Assembly: GCF_017948485.1 (NCBI RefSeq)
Contig: NZ_JAFFSX010000032.1
Span: forward strand, 62,001-126,000
Length of the DNA stretch: 64,000 nucleotides
Reading direction: 5' to 3'
From: Streptomyces sp. GESEQ-35
GTDB taxonomy: Bacteria; Actinomycetota; Actinomycetes; Streptomycetales; Streptomycetaceae
Below are positions 34,983 to 42,806 of the stretch, piece by piece. The notes beneath the pieces are model-generated. The model had not been told where the DNA came from. It did not search any database and worked only from the letters and a program-made list of their open reading frames with translations. The translations under genes and the position numbers were made by a program. The first letter of the stretch is position 1; each line of letters begins with the position of its first letter.

Positions 34983-36199
34983 GACCGCACCTCCTTGGGC
35001 AGGCCGAGAACGCGTTCCGCGAGGATGTTCTTCATGATCTCCTCGGTGCCGCCGAGGATGCGCAACGCCGGGGTGGCGAGGAGGAGTTCGGACCAGGCGT
35101 ACGTGCCCCACTCGCCGGTGTCGGCGACGCTCCGCGGGCCCAGGACGTCGGACGCGAAGTGGGCGGCCCGGGTGAGGTTCTGACCGTACATCAGCTTGGA
35201 GACGGACCTCTCGGGGCCGGGCGTGACTCCCGAGCGCAGGGCGCGGGTGGCGCGGGCGTTGAGGTAGCCGGTGGCCATGACGTCCACGAGGAGTTCGGCG
35301 AGGCGGGCGCGCAGGGCCCGGTCCTCCCAGGTCCAGGTGGCGCGCATCAGGGCGGCCAGGTGGTCCGGGGAGAGAGCGGCGGCCACGGGTCCGGCGCCCT
35401 CGCCGCCGACCGTCGCGCGCTCGTTCATCAGCGTGGTCAGGGCGACCGTCCAGCCGGCGTCGATCTCGCCGAGGCGGTGGTCGTCGGGGATGCGTACGCC
35501 GGTGAGGAACACCTCGTTGAAGTCGGCGCCGCCGGTCATCTGCCGCAGGGGGCGCACTTCGACGCCAGGGGCGTCCATGGGCACCAGGAAGGCCGTGATG
35601 CCTCGGTGCTTCGGCGCGTCCGGGTTCGTACGGGTCAGGGCGAGGCCGAGCTGGCTGTGCTGGGCGACCGACGTCCACACCTTCTGCCCGTCGAGCACCC
35701 AGTCCTCGCCGTCCCGTACGGCGCGGGTGGTCACGCTCGCCAGGTCGGACCCGGCGCCGGGCTCGCTGAACAGCTGGCAGGCGATGGCGTCCCCGCGGTA
35801 CATCGCGGGCAGCCAGCGGTCCTTGAGGTGTGGTTGGGCGTGCGCGAGGATCGTCGGGCCGATCATGCCCAGGCCGACCACGCTGAGTGTGCCGGTGTCG
35901 GGGACGTCGTACTCGGCCTCGATGGTGTCGTAGACGACGTCGTGGACCGGGGTCAGGCCGCGGCCGCCGTACTCCTCGGGGCCGGTGATCCAGCCGAAGC
36001 CGTTCTCGTGGCGGATGCGCTGCCATGCGCGGGCCCGCTGGACGTGCCGGAGATCCTCCTCGGGCGGGAGGCTGCTGAAGTACGCCATCGAGTCGTCGCC
36101 CTCGCCCCAGGTGAAGGCGGTGCGGTCGGGGGCCTTCGTCGCGTGGGCGTCGAGGAAGCAACGTACCTCGGCGGTGAAGTCCTGCATGTCGTCGTCCAT
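34979..36199 (-). CDS. Acyl-CoA dehydrogenase, large-type partner (second pair)
   Basis: FAD enzyme of 406 residues: GPEEYGGRGL, FSEPGAGSDLASV, DGQKVWTS and C-terminal LGGTEEIMKNILAERVLG. The base is likely the Glu in LMNERA, as in 9116-10303. With the coupled small-type protein it forms the second heteromer-type pair of the island, suggesting two successive desaturations of bulky acyl-CoAs. Confidence 0.9.
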   Translation of the reverse strand: MDDDMQDFTAEVRCFLDAHATKAPDRTAFTWGEGDDSMAYFSSLPPEEDLRHVQRARAWQRIRHENGFGWITGPEEYGGRGLTPVHDVVYDTIEAEYDVPDTGTLSVVGLGMIGPTILAHAQPHLKDRWLPAMYRGDAIACQLFSEPGAGSDLASVTTRAVRDGEDWVLDGQKVWTSVAQHSQLGLALTRTNPDAPKHRGITAFLVPMDAPGVEVRPLRQMTGGADFNEVFLTGVRIPDDHRLGEIDAGWTVALTTLMNERATVGGEGAGPVAAALSPDHLAALMRATWTWEDRALRARLAELLVDVMATGYLNARATRALRSGVTPGPERSVSKLMYGQNLTRAAHFASDVLGPRSVADTGEWGTYAWSELLLATPALRILGGTEEIMKNILAERVLGLPKEVRS

Positions 36200-36213
36200 G
36201 TGCGCTCAGGCCC

Positions 36214-37359
36214 TCACGTACTCAGGATGGTGACCGCCGACACGCCGGGGGCGCCGTACAGATGTGTGTAGCCGACGCGTGGTGTGCCGGGGATCTGCCG
36301 GGCCCCGGCCGTGCCGCGCAGCTGGAGCACGATCTCGTGGATCTGGCGCAGTCCGGACGCGCCGATGGGCTCGCCGTTGCCGAGCAGGCCGCCGTCGGTG
36401 TTGACGGGGAGCCGGCCGTCGATCTCGGTGGCGCCTTCGGCGACGAGGCGTTCCTGTTCGCCGTCCTTGCAGAGCCCGTTCTCGGCCATGTGGATGACCT
36501 CCGACCCGGCGTCCGTGTCCTGGAGTTGGGCGACGTCGACGTCCTCGGGACCGATGCCCGCGCTCTCGTACGCCGCCTGCGACGCGTCCACGGTGGGGCT
36601 GGCCGCCGTCTCCCCGACCGGGAAGGACGGGCTCTGCACCTCGAAGGCACCGAGGCGGCGGCTGCGCAGGGCGGTGGCGCGGACCCGGATGCGAGTCGAG
36701 GTGTACTTGTGGGCCTGGTCGGCGCGGCACAGCACGACCGCTGCCGCGCCCTCGTCCGGGCCGCAGTACATGTACTGGCGGAGGGGGTGGTTGAGGACGG
36801 GTGAGGCCAGGATCTCCTCCGCCGACAGGGGCGTACGGCGCCAGGCCTTGTCGTTGCCCGCCGCGTTGCCGAAGTTCTTCGCCGCCACGCGCGCGAGCGT
36901 CTCGTGGGAGATGCCGTGGTCGTGCATATAGCGGTTGATCTTCATGCCGAAGAAGTGCGTGGTGAGGAAGAGTCCCGTCTGCCCGTACCAGGAGGGGATG
37001 CCCGCCACGGACGGGTCGGCGGCGAAGGCGCCCCGCGGATGCTTGTCCATGCCGATGGCGATGGTGAGGTCGTGCTCGCCGGTCTCGATGGCGCGGGCAG
37101 CCAGGGCGACTGCCGTACCGGCCGTGGCACAGCCGTTGAAGACACCGCGCAGCGGTACGCCGGTGAGGCCCAGGCGACCGACGATCGCGTCCGGATTGGC
37201 GACCTCGTAGCTGCCGATGTAGCCGCCCTGGATCTGCGGCCAGCTCACGCCCGCGTCGGCGAGGGCCATCCGGACGGCATCCGTGCCCATGTCCATCGCC
37301 GGCTTGCCCGGGAACCGGCCGAAGGGGTGCAGCCCCACGCCGATGATGACGGCTTCCAT
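36214..37359 (-). CDS. Thiolase family protein (lipid-transfer/SCP-x type)
   Basis: Thiolase-fold protein of 381 residues. The nucleophile Cys77 is present in FNGCATAGTAVALA; the C-terminal GHP motif reads GNGEPIGASGLRQIHE, so His is Glu, as in many actinobacterial DUF35-associated thiolases (from memory). It should cleave a beta-ketoacyl-CoA with CoA. ATG at 37359 shares one base with the DUF35 gene stop. Compare with the Cys-less thiolase at 22906-24057: the two probably do different C-C cleavages. Confidence 0.88.
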   Translation of the reverse strand: MEAVIIGVGLHPFGRFPGKPAMDMGTDAVRMALADAGVSWPQIQGGYIGSYEVANPDAIVGRLGLTGVPLRGVFNGCATAGTAVALAARAIETGEHDLTIAIGMDKHPRGAFAADPSVAGIPSWYGQTGLFLTTHFFGMKINRYMHDHGISHETLARVAAKNFGNAAGNDKAWRRTPLSAEEILASPVLNHPLRQYMYCGPDEGAAAVVLCRADQAHKYTSTRIRVRATALRSRRLGAFEVQSPSFPVGETAASPTVDASQAAYESAGIGPEDVDVAQLQDTDAGSEVIHMAENGLCKDGEQERLVAEGATEIDGRLPVNTDGGLLGNGEPIGASGLRQIHEIVLQLRGTAGARQIPGTPRVGYTHLYGAPGVSAVTILST

Positions 37360-37784
37360 CAGACCTCCTCCTCGACCGGGGCGAACGCGAACGTCATGAC
37401 GTCGGTGCCGTCGTCCTCGACCCGGTAGGGCACCAGCGTCAGCCGCATCTCCTGGCCGATCGCGAGCTTCGCCGGGTCGGGTTCGGTGAGGCGGGCCTCG
37501 ACCAGCAGCTCGCCGGGGAGTTCGACATAGCCGACGGAGTACGGCTCGAAGGAGTCCGGCCCGTCGTACGGCGGGGACGGCGGGCGGAAGTTCTGCGTGG
37601 TGAACGTCCACAGCGTGCCGCGGTCCGACAGCAGCCGCTCCTTGGAGACGTCACCGCCGCACCGCAGGCACAACTCGGCGGCGGGGAAGGCCACTTCGCC
37701 GCAGGCCGTGCACTCGGAGCCGATGAGACGAGGCTCGGCGTCGGTGGTGAACAGGCCCTCGGCGACCGGTTTCCGTGTCGTCAT
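37359..37784 (-). CDS. DUF35 Zn-ribbon/OB-fold protein (thiolase partner)
   Basis: Protein of 141 residues: zinc ribbon CTAC...CLRC at about residues 26-43, then an OB fold (GTLWTFTTQNFRPPSPPY). Coupled by a 1-bp stop/start overlap to the thiolase at 36214-37359, whose subunit it probably is. Paralogue in function, not close in sequence, of 22487-22909. Confidence 0.9.
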   Translation of the reverse strand: MTTRKPVAEGLFTTDAEPRLIGSECTACGEVAFPAAELCLRCGGDVSKERLLSDRGTLWTFTTQNFRPPSPPYDGPDSFEPYSVGYVELPGELLVEARLTEPDPAKLAIGQEMRLTLVPYRVEDDGTDVMTFAFAPVEEEV

Positions 37785-37785
37785 G

Positions 37786-38694
37786 TCAGCCCCTCCGGTT
37801 GCCGAGCGCGTCGGCGTTCGGGGCCGCCTTGGCCACCAGGTTCGGGACGACGGAGGTCAGTTCCTCCGGTGTCCAGCGGGACTCGGCGCTCGCTCCGGGT
37901 CCGTTGACCCAGCCCTCGAGTACGGTGATCCGGTTGCCGACGGCTCCGAAGACGCGGCCGGTGACCTCGCGCGAGGCGGCCGAGCCCAGCCACACCACCA
38001 GCGGCGAGATGGCCTCCGGGCTCAGGTCCTGGCTCTCGGCGGCCTGCTTCATCACCTCGATGTCCTCGGTGAGCCGGGTGAGCGCGGTCGGCGCGATGGC
38101 GTTCACCGTCACTCCGTAGCGGGCGAGTTCGGCCGCGGCCATGATCGTGAGGGCGGCGATTCCGGCCTTCGCGGAGCCGTAGTTGGACTGGCCGGGATTG
38201 CCGAAGACACCCGAGGGCGAGGTCGTGTTGATGACCCGGGCGTCGTTGGCGTGGCCCGCCTTGGTGCGTGCGCGCCAGTGGGCGGCCGCGTGGTGCAGGG
38301 TGGCGGCTGTGCCCTTGAGATGGACGGCGACGACGCTGTCCCAGTCCTGTTCGGTCATCGACACGATCGTCCGGTCGCGCAGGATTCCGGCGTTGTTGAC
38401 CAGCACGTCCAGCCCGCCGTAGGTGTCCACGGCCTGGCGGACCAGGCGCTCGGCGCCGTCCCACGACGCGATGTCGTCGGTGCTGGGCACGGCCTCCCCG
38501 CCGGCCGCGATGATCTCGTCCACCACCGCCTGGGCGGGCCCGGCCGAGGCGCCCCCTCCGTCGCGGGCACCGCCGAGGTCGTTGACCACGACCTTCGCGC
38601 CCTCGGCGGCGAAGGCCAGCGCATGCGCCCGCCCGATCCCGTTGCCCGCACCGGTGACGACCACGACCCGGCCGGCGGCCACTCCTTCAGACAT
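37786..38694 (-). CDS. SDR oxidoreductase, MFE-2/17beta-HSD4-like
   Basis: SDR of 302 residues, close paralogue of 31186-32097: TGAGNGIGRAH, VNDLGGARDG, NNAGILRD, catalytic NTTSPSGVFG and NYGSAKAG. It is expected to oxidise (3R)-hydroxyacyl-CoA to the ketoacyl-CoA that the thiolase encoded two genes downstream cleaves. ATG at 38694; its stop lies 1 bp before the DUF35 start region, so the three are one unit. Confidence 0.9.
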   Translation of the reverse strand: MSEGVAAGRVVVVTGAGNGIGRAHALAFAAEGAKVVVNDLGGARDGGGASAGPAQAVVDEIIAAGGEAVPSTDDIASWDGAERLVRQAVDTYGGLDVLVNNAGILRDRTIVSMTEQDWDSVVAVHLKGTAATLHHAAAHWRARTKAGHANDARVINTTSPSGVFGNPGQSNYGSAKAGIAALTIMAAAELARYGVTVNAIAPTALTRLTEDIEVMKQAAESQDLSPEAISPLVVWLGSAASREVTGRVFGAVGNRITVLEGWVNGPGASAESRWTPEELTSVVPNLVAKAAPNADALGNRRG

Positions 38695-38698
38695 CTCT

Positions 38699-39424
38699 TC
38701 AACTCCTAGGTGATGACGGCGAGTCGGCGAATGACACGCGCGGATCGTCGCTTCCGCATCCGCAGCGGCCGGTCTCCATCCGCCCCGGCAGGCCCAGCGG
38801 GGTCTCGGGCAGCCTGGAGGCGCGCCCCTCCCCCGCGGCCAAGAACAGCTCCCCGTCCCGCGCGCCCACCCGCCACTCGGCCGCGTTGACGTGCGCACCC
38901 GACCGCTCCGGGCACTCCAGCGCAAGGGCCGGTCCCACGGGCGCGAGCAGAAAGGCACTGACACCGGCCGCGCGCAGTACCGGCACCGCGGCGGGCCGGG
39001 CGAGCACCACGGGTGTCGTACGGAACATCTCGCCGAGGTCGGCCGTGCCGCTGAGGCCTTCCAGGGTCTCGGCGGTCAGACCGATCACCGCGTGCGGGTC
39101 GAGCTCACGGTGGAACACGGACGTACGGCGGTGATCCCAGCCCATCGCCTCCGCGATGCCGTACGTCACCTTGAGCTCGCGCAGCGCGCCGATGACCGAG
39201 TGGCACCAGAAGCCCTCGAAGCCGGAGGAGGTCAGCAGGGCCCGCTGTCCGGCGGTGAGGCCGTGGCCGCGCAGCCGGTCGGTGACCCAGGCGGTGTCGC
39301 GGGTGATCTCGGCCCAGGTCAGCTCGGCGTCGACCATGCCTGCGGCCGCCGGGAAGCGTACGAGGTAGGCGAGTTCGGGACGGTCCAGGTCCCTGGCCCG
39401 GGCGAGGGTGTCGGCGCGTGCCAT
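38699..39424 (-). CDS. Acyl-ligase-like N-terminal domain protein, partner of PaaK-like ligase
   Basis: Protein of 241 residues. It looks like the N-terminal part of PaaK-type ligases (WVTDRLRGHGLTAGQRALLTSS, then a SxGF segment) but has no ATP loop and no C-terminal adenylation domain. It may be a regulatory or substrate-binding partner of the full-length ligase encoded upstream with a 1-bp stop/start overlap, or a remnant. Function not recognised with confidence. Confidence 0.7.
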   Translation of the reverse strand: MARADTLARARDLDRPELAYLVRFPAAAGMVDAELTWAEITRDTAWVTDRLRGHGLTAGQRALLTSSGFEGFWCHSVIGALRELKVTYGIAEAMGWDHRRTSVFHRELDPHAVIGLTAETLEGLSGTADLGEMFRTTPVVLARPAAVPVLRAAGVSAFLLAPVGPALALECPERSGAHVNAAEWRVGARDGELFLAAGEGRASRLPETPLGLPGRMETGRCGCGSDDPRVSFADSPSSPRS

Positions 39425-40731
39425 CAGCTCTTCACCACCCGGGGGAACTTGGCGACGCTCGGCATGGTCCGCAACAGCTCCTCCTCGGTCCGCAGGTCGA
39501 GCACCGGCTTCACCCCGGTCCGCTCGCGCACGGCTTCGCTCAACCGCCCCTCCAGGGCGTCGACATCGGCGGTGCGCCCGGGGTCGTATCCGACGCGCAG
39601 CCGCAGCTCGTCGACCTCACGGCGCGCCCGGACGATCTGGAACACCCCCGCGCCCGTCTCCGGCTGGTCCTCGACGGCCTGCCAGATGTCGCGCAGGACC
39701 ACCGAGCGCCCGCGTACGAGGGTCTCGTCGCCGCGCCGCCCGGCCACCCACATCCGGGCGTGGGTGCGGCCGCAGCCGCAGCGGTCCCGGGACAGCCGGA
39801 CCAGGTCCTCGCTGCGGTAACGGATCAGCGGGGCGGCCCGGTTGTCGAGGTCGGTGGCGACGAGTTCACCGAGGTCGCCCTCCGTGACGTCGTCCCACTC
39901 GTTGCCCTTCACGTCGACGCACTCGGCGAAGACCGTGTCCTCCCAGAGGTGGAAGCCGTCGTGCTCACGGCACTCCCAGGCGGTGCCGGTGTCGGCGGCG
40001 CTGGTGTACTCGTAGACGTCGATGCCCCAGTCGCTGACGATCCGCTCGCGCATCTTCCGGCTGAGCGGCTGGCCGGCGCACGAGGCACCCTTGAGGGAGG
40101 AGAACGCCTCCTTGAGGTCGGTCTTCTCGGCCAGATGCTCCAACTCGACCATCTGTGGATACATCATCTGGAGGTAGGCCGGGCGGTACTCGCGCAGCGC
40201 CTCGACGACGTCGGCCATCCGGCCCATCCAGGTGTCGACCTCGATCACCACCGCGCCGAGCGCCTGGTAGCCGGGGTCCATGAGGTTGCGGAAGGTGCCG
40301 GGCGGGCTCAGCACCCGGTCGCCGGGCCTGAGGCCCAGCTCCCACAGGTCCCGCACCTGCGCGGTCACCAGGGGCGGCGCGCCCTCCCAGATCTCGGCGA
40401 AGAACTCCGGGTCTCCGGTGGTGCCCGAGCTGGAGGACACCGAGGTCAGCTCGTCGGGCCGTACGCACAGCAGACCGCCGAAGGGGTCGCCGGTGCGGGC
40501 CCGGTGGGCGCGGATCATGTCCTTGGTGATGAAGGGGACACGGGTCCGGAAGGCGTCCAGGGAGCGGATGTCCCGTGGGTGCACCCCATGCGCGTCCCAG
40601 AGCTCGCGGTAGAAGGCGGAGTGGCCGTAGGCGTACTCGACGAGCTCCAGGATGCGCTCCTCCTGGAGCGCGCCCAGCTGCTCGCGGGGCATGGTCTCCA
40701 CCTGTGGCTCGAAGTACCTGTCACCGACCAT
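39424..40731 (-). CDS. Phenylacetate-CoA ligase-like AMP-forming ligase
   Basis: PaaK-family ligase of 435 residues. The ATP loop SSSSGTTGDPEFF (about 98-110), the middle motif YRSEDLVRL, and the Cys-containing RDRCGCGRTHARM typical of PaaK relatives are present. It would activate an aromatic or alicyclic acid as its CoA thioester. It heads the eight-gene minus operon 40731-33873 (ligase, ligase-like, SDR, DUF35, thiolase, dehydrogenase pair), so it probably loads the substrate for a complete beta-oxidation-like round. Confidence 0.88.
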   Translation of the reverse strand: MVGDRYFEPQVETMPREQLGALQEERILELVEYAYGHSAFYRELWDAHGVHPRDIRSLDAFRTRVPFITKDMIRAHRARTGDPFGGLLCVRPDELTSVSSSSGTTGDPEFFAEIWEGAPPLVTAQVRDLWELGLRPGDRVLSPPGTFRNLMDPGYQALGAVVIEVDTWMGRMADVVEALREYRPAYLQMMYPQMVELEHLAEKTDLKEAFSSLKGASCAGQPLSRKMRERIVSDWGIDVYEYTSAADTGTAWECREHDGFHLWEDTVFAECVDVKGNEWDDVTEGDLGELVATDLDNRAAPLIRYRSEDLVRLSRDRCGCGRTHARMWVAGRRGDETLVRGRSVVLRDIWQAVEDQPETGAGVFQIVRARREVDELRLRVGYDPGRTADVDALEGRLSEAVRERTGVKPVLDLRTEEELLRTMPSVAKFPRVVKS

Positions 40732-40781
40732 GGCGCCTCCTCGCGTCCCGGCTGCTCAGATGTTCCAGCTATCAGCGCAAT

Positions 40782-40795
40782 CAGTCAACTAATTC
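40782..40795 (+). promoter_or_regulatory. Operator-like site near the PaaK-like operon start
   Basis: CAGTCAACTAATTC matches the consensus at 9 of 12 positions, 51 bp upstream of the ligase ATG (40731) in the divergent gap to etfB. Confidence 0.45.
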
Positions 40796-40835
40796 GACGG
40801 AATCTACTTCCACTCTCGCATGCCGTCGACTTATA

Positions 40836-40849
40836 TAGTTAACTATTAG
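40836..40849 (+). promoter_or_regulatory. Operator-like site near the etfBA start
   Basis: TAGTTAACTATTAG matches the consensus at 8 of 12 positions and contains the 12-bp perfect palindrome ATAGTTAACTAT (40835-40846). It lies 30 bp upstream of etfB. Confidence 0.55.
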
Positions 40850-40878
40850 AACTCATTGAAGCACTCGGAGGTGCCGCT

Positions 40879-41661
40879 GTGAAGATCGTTGTCTGCGTGA
40901 AGCACGTGCCCGACGCGACGGCGGACCGGACCTTCACCGAGGACGGAACCACCGACCGCGACTCGGTCGACTCACTGCTGTCCGAACTCGACGAGTACGC
41001 GGTCGAACAGGCCCTGCGGATCGGCGAGTCGGGCCCGGACGACGCGGAAATCACCTACCTCACGGTGGGTCCCGACGACGCGAAGGACGCGCTGCGCAAG
41101 GCACTCGCCATGGGCGGCGACTCGGCGCTGCACATCGACGACGAGGACATCCGGGGCAGTGACGCCTTCGGCACCTCGCTGGTCCTCGCCAAGGCGATCG
41201 AGCGGCACGGCTTCGACCTGGTCGTCTGCGGGATGGCCTCGACCGACGGCGGCATGGGCGTCCTGCCGGCGATGCTGGCCGAGCGCCTCGGCGTCCCGGC
41301 CGTCACCCACCTCGACGAGGTCACGGTCGCGGAGGGCTCGGTCTCCGGGCGCCGGGAGGGCGAGACCGCCTCCGTGCGGGTGCACAGCGCGCTGCCCGCC
41401 GTGGTGTCGGTGACCGACCGCTGCGGCGACGCCCGCTACCCCTCCTTCAAGGGGATCATGGCGGCCAAGAAGAAGCCGCTGGAGAGCCTCGACCTGTCCG
41501 GTCTCGGCATCGAGCCGGAGCAGGTCGGCCGGAGCGCGGCCCGCTCCGCCGTGGACCGTGCGGTCAAGCGGCCGCCGCGCACCCAGGGGGAGATCGTCGC
41601 CGACGAGGGGGCGGGCGGCTCCGGACTCGCCGTGTTCCTCACTGCCAAGAAGTTCATCTGA
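40879..41661 (+). CDS. etfB: Electron transfer flavoprotein, beta subunit
   Basis: ETF beta subunit of 260 residues (KIVVCVKHVPDA at the start, DEYAVEQALR, the PAVVSVTDRCGDARYPSFKGIMAAKKK segment near the end). With EtfA it takes electrons from acyl-CoA dehydrogenases to the quinone pool. Location within the island, under an operator-like site, implies that it serves the eight dehydrogenases encoded here; ETF-quinone oxidoreductase is not in the window. GTG start with GGAGG. A 17-bp tandem duplication spans its stop codon. Confidence 0.95.
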   Translation: MKIVVCVKHVPDATADRTFTEDGTTDRDSVDSLLSELDEYAVEQALRIGESGPDDAEITYLTVGPDDAKDALRKALAMGGDSALHIDDEDIRGSDAFGTSLVLAKAIERHGFDLVVCGMASTDGGMGVLPAMLAERLGVPAVTHLDEVTVAEGSVSGRREGETASVRVHSALPAVVSVTDRCGDARYPSFKGIMAAKKKPLESLDLSGLGIEPEQVGRSAARSAVDRAVKRPPRTQGEIVADEGAGGSGLAVFLTAKKFI

Positions 41662-41682
41662 CACCGAAGTTCATCGGACATC
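41649..41682 (+). repeat. 17-bp imperfect tandem duplication at the etfB stop
   Basis: GAAGTTCATCTGACACC (41649) is followed directly by GAAGTTCATCGGACATC (41666), 15 of 17 identical. It repeats the last codons of etfB in the 43-bp gap before etfA. Confidence 0.7.
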
Positions 41683-41704
41683 GTCGAGCCAGGAGTGCAT
41701 CACT

Positions 41705-42661
41705 GTGGCTGAGATCCTCGTACTCGTCGACCACGTCGACGGAAACCCGCGCAAGCCGACCCTCGAACTGCTCACGCTGGCACGCCGGTTGGGGGAACCG
41801 TCGGCCGTCTTCCTCGGGGCGGGCGGGGACACCACCATCGAGACCCTCGGACGGTACGGCGCACAGAAGGTCTACGTCGTGGACGCCCCGTCGGTCGACG
41901 AGTATCTCGTCACCCCGGCCGTCGACGCCCTCACGCAGATCGCGGCGAGCGCCGAACCGGCCGCGATCCTGCTGCCGTCGAGCCTGGACGGCAAGGAGAC
42001 CGCCGCACGCGTCGCGCTCCGGCTGGGGTCCGGGCTGATCACCGATGCCGTGGACGTCACCGCGCGCGACGGCGGGCCGGTCACCGAGCAGTCCGTGTTC
42101 GCGGCGACGTACCAGGTCACCGCGCATGTCACCCAGGGCGTCCCGGTCATCACGGTCAAGCCGAACGCCACCGCCCCCGAGCCCGCCCCTGCCACCCCGG
42201 CGGTGGAGAAGGTGGACGTCACCTTCGGTCCGGTGTCCGCCGCCGCCAAGGTCGTGGACCGCACGCCCCGTACGCGCAGCGACCGGCCCGAGCTGACCGA
42301 GGCCGACATCGTGGTCTCCGGTGGGCGGGGCGTGAACGGCGACTTCTCCGTGGTCGAGCGGGTCGCCGACGCCCTCGGCGCGGCCGTCGGCGCCTCGCGG
42401 GCCGCGGTGGACGCCGGCTGGTACCCGCACAGCCACCAGGTGGGCCAGACCGGCACCCAGGTCTCCCCGCAGCTCTACCTCGCCGCCGGGATCTCCGGCG
42501 CGATCCAGCACCGGGCCGGCATGCAGACGTCGAAGACGATCGTCGCCGTGAACAAGGACGAGGACGCGCCGATCTTCGAGCTGGCCGACTACGGCGTCGT
42601 GGGCGATCTGTTCCAGGTACTGCCACAGCTGGTGGACGAGATCGACAGGCGCAGGGTCTGA
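41705..42661 (+). CDS. etfA: Electron transfer flavoprotein, alpha subunit
   Basis: ETF alpha subunit of 318 residues (AEILVLVDHVDG at the start, and the C-terminal FAD-binding block GASRAAVDAGWYPHSHQVGQTG, VSPQLYLAAGISGAIQH, IVAVNKDEDAPIFELADYGVVGDL). It binds the FAD of the ETF heterodimer. GTG at 41705 with AGGAG; the gene is cotranscribed with etfB. Confidence 0.95.
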   Translation: MAEILVLVDHVDGNPRKPTLELLTLARRLGEPSAVFLGAGGDTTIETLGRYGAQKVYVVDAPSVDEYLVTPAVDALTQIAASAEPAAILLPSSLDGKETAARVALRLGSGLITDAVDVTARDGGPVTEQSVFAATYQVTAHVTQGVPVITVKPNATAPEPAPATPAVEKVDVTFGPVSAAAKVVDRTPRTRSDRPELTEADIVVSGGRGVNGDFSVVERVADALGAAVGASRAAVDAGWYPHSHQVGQTGTQVSPQLYLAAGISGAIQHRAGMQTSKTIVAVNKDEDAPIFELADYGVVGDLFQVLPQLVDEIDRRRV

Positions 42662-42693
42662 GACTTCCCCGCAACGGGCCCATACATCTAAAG

Positions 42694-42707
42694 TAGCTAA
42701 CTGATTC
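42694..42707 (+). promoter_or_regulatory. Operator-like site upstream of the GNAT-ACS operon
   Basis: TAGCTAACTGATTC matches the consensus at 11 of 12 positions, 25 bp before the small open frame at 42732. Confidence 0.55.
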
Positions 42708-42731
42708 AGTCCATTGACCCGAAGGAGCGTC

Positions 42732-42806
42732 ATGACGGAGATCCCGGCCGACTCCGGGGACGCACGGGTCCGGGAACCCTACGGCCGGCGCGGCCGACGC
42801 CCGTGA
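42732..42806 (+). CDS. 24-residue leader-like open frame, coupled to the next gene
   Basis: ATG at 42732 has an excellent ribosome site (GAAGGAG) seven bases upstream and opens a 24-codon frame ending at TGA 42804-42806. That stop overlaps the GTG start of the GNAT-ACS fusion (GTGA). The peptide is arginine-rich and has no recognised function. It probably exists to couple translation to the next gene; it could also be the remnant of a longer gene. Confidence 0.5.
   Translation: MTEIPADSGDARVREPYGRRGRRP

Noticed and set aside
33873..36161. Apparent 762-residue open frame on the minus strand
   Set aside because: Only its C-terminal 369 residues are an acyl-CoA dehydrogenase; the front part is antisense-like, low-complexity and overlaps the real large-type dehydrogenase in another frame.
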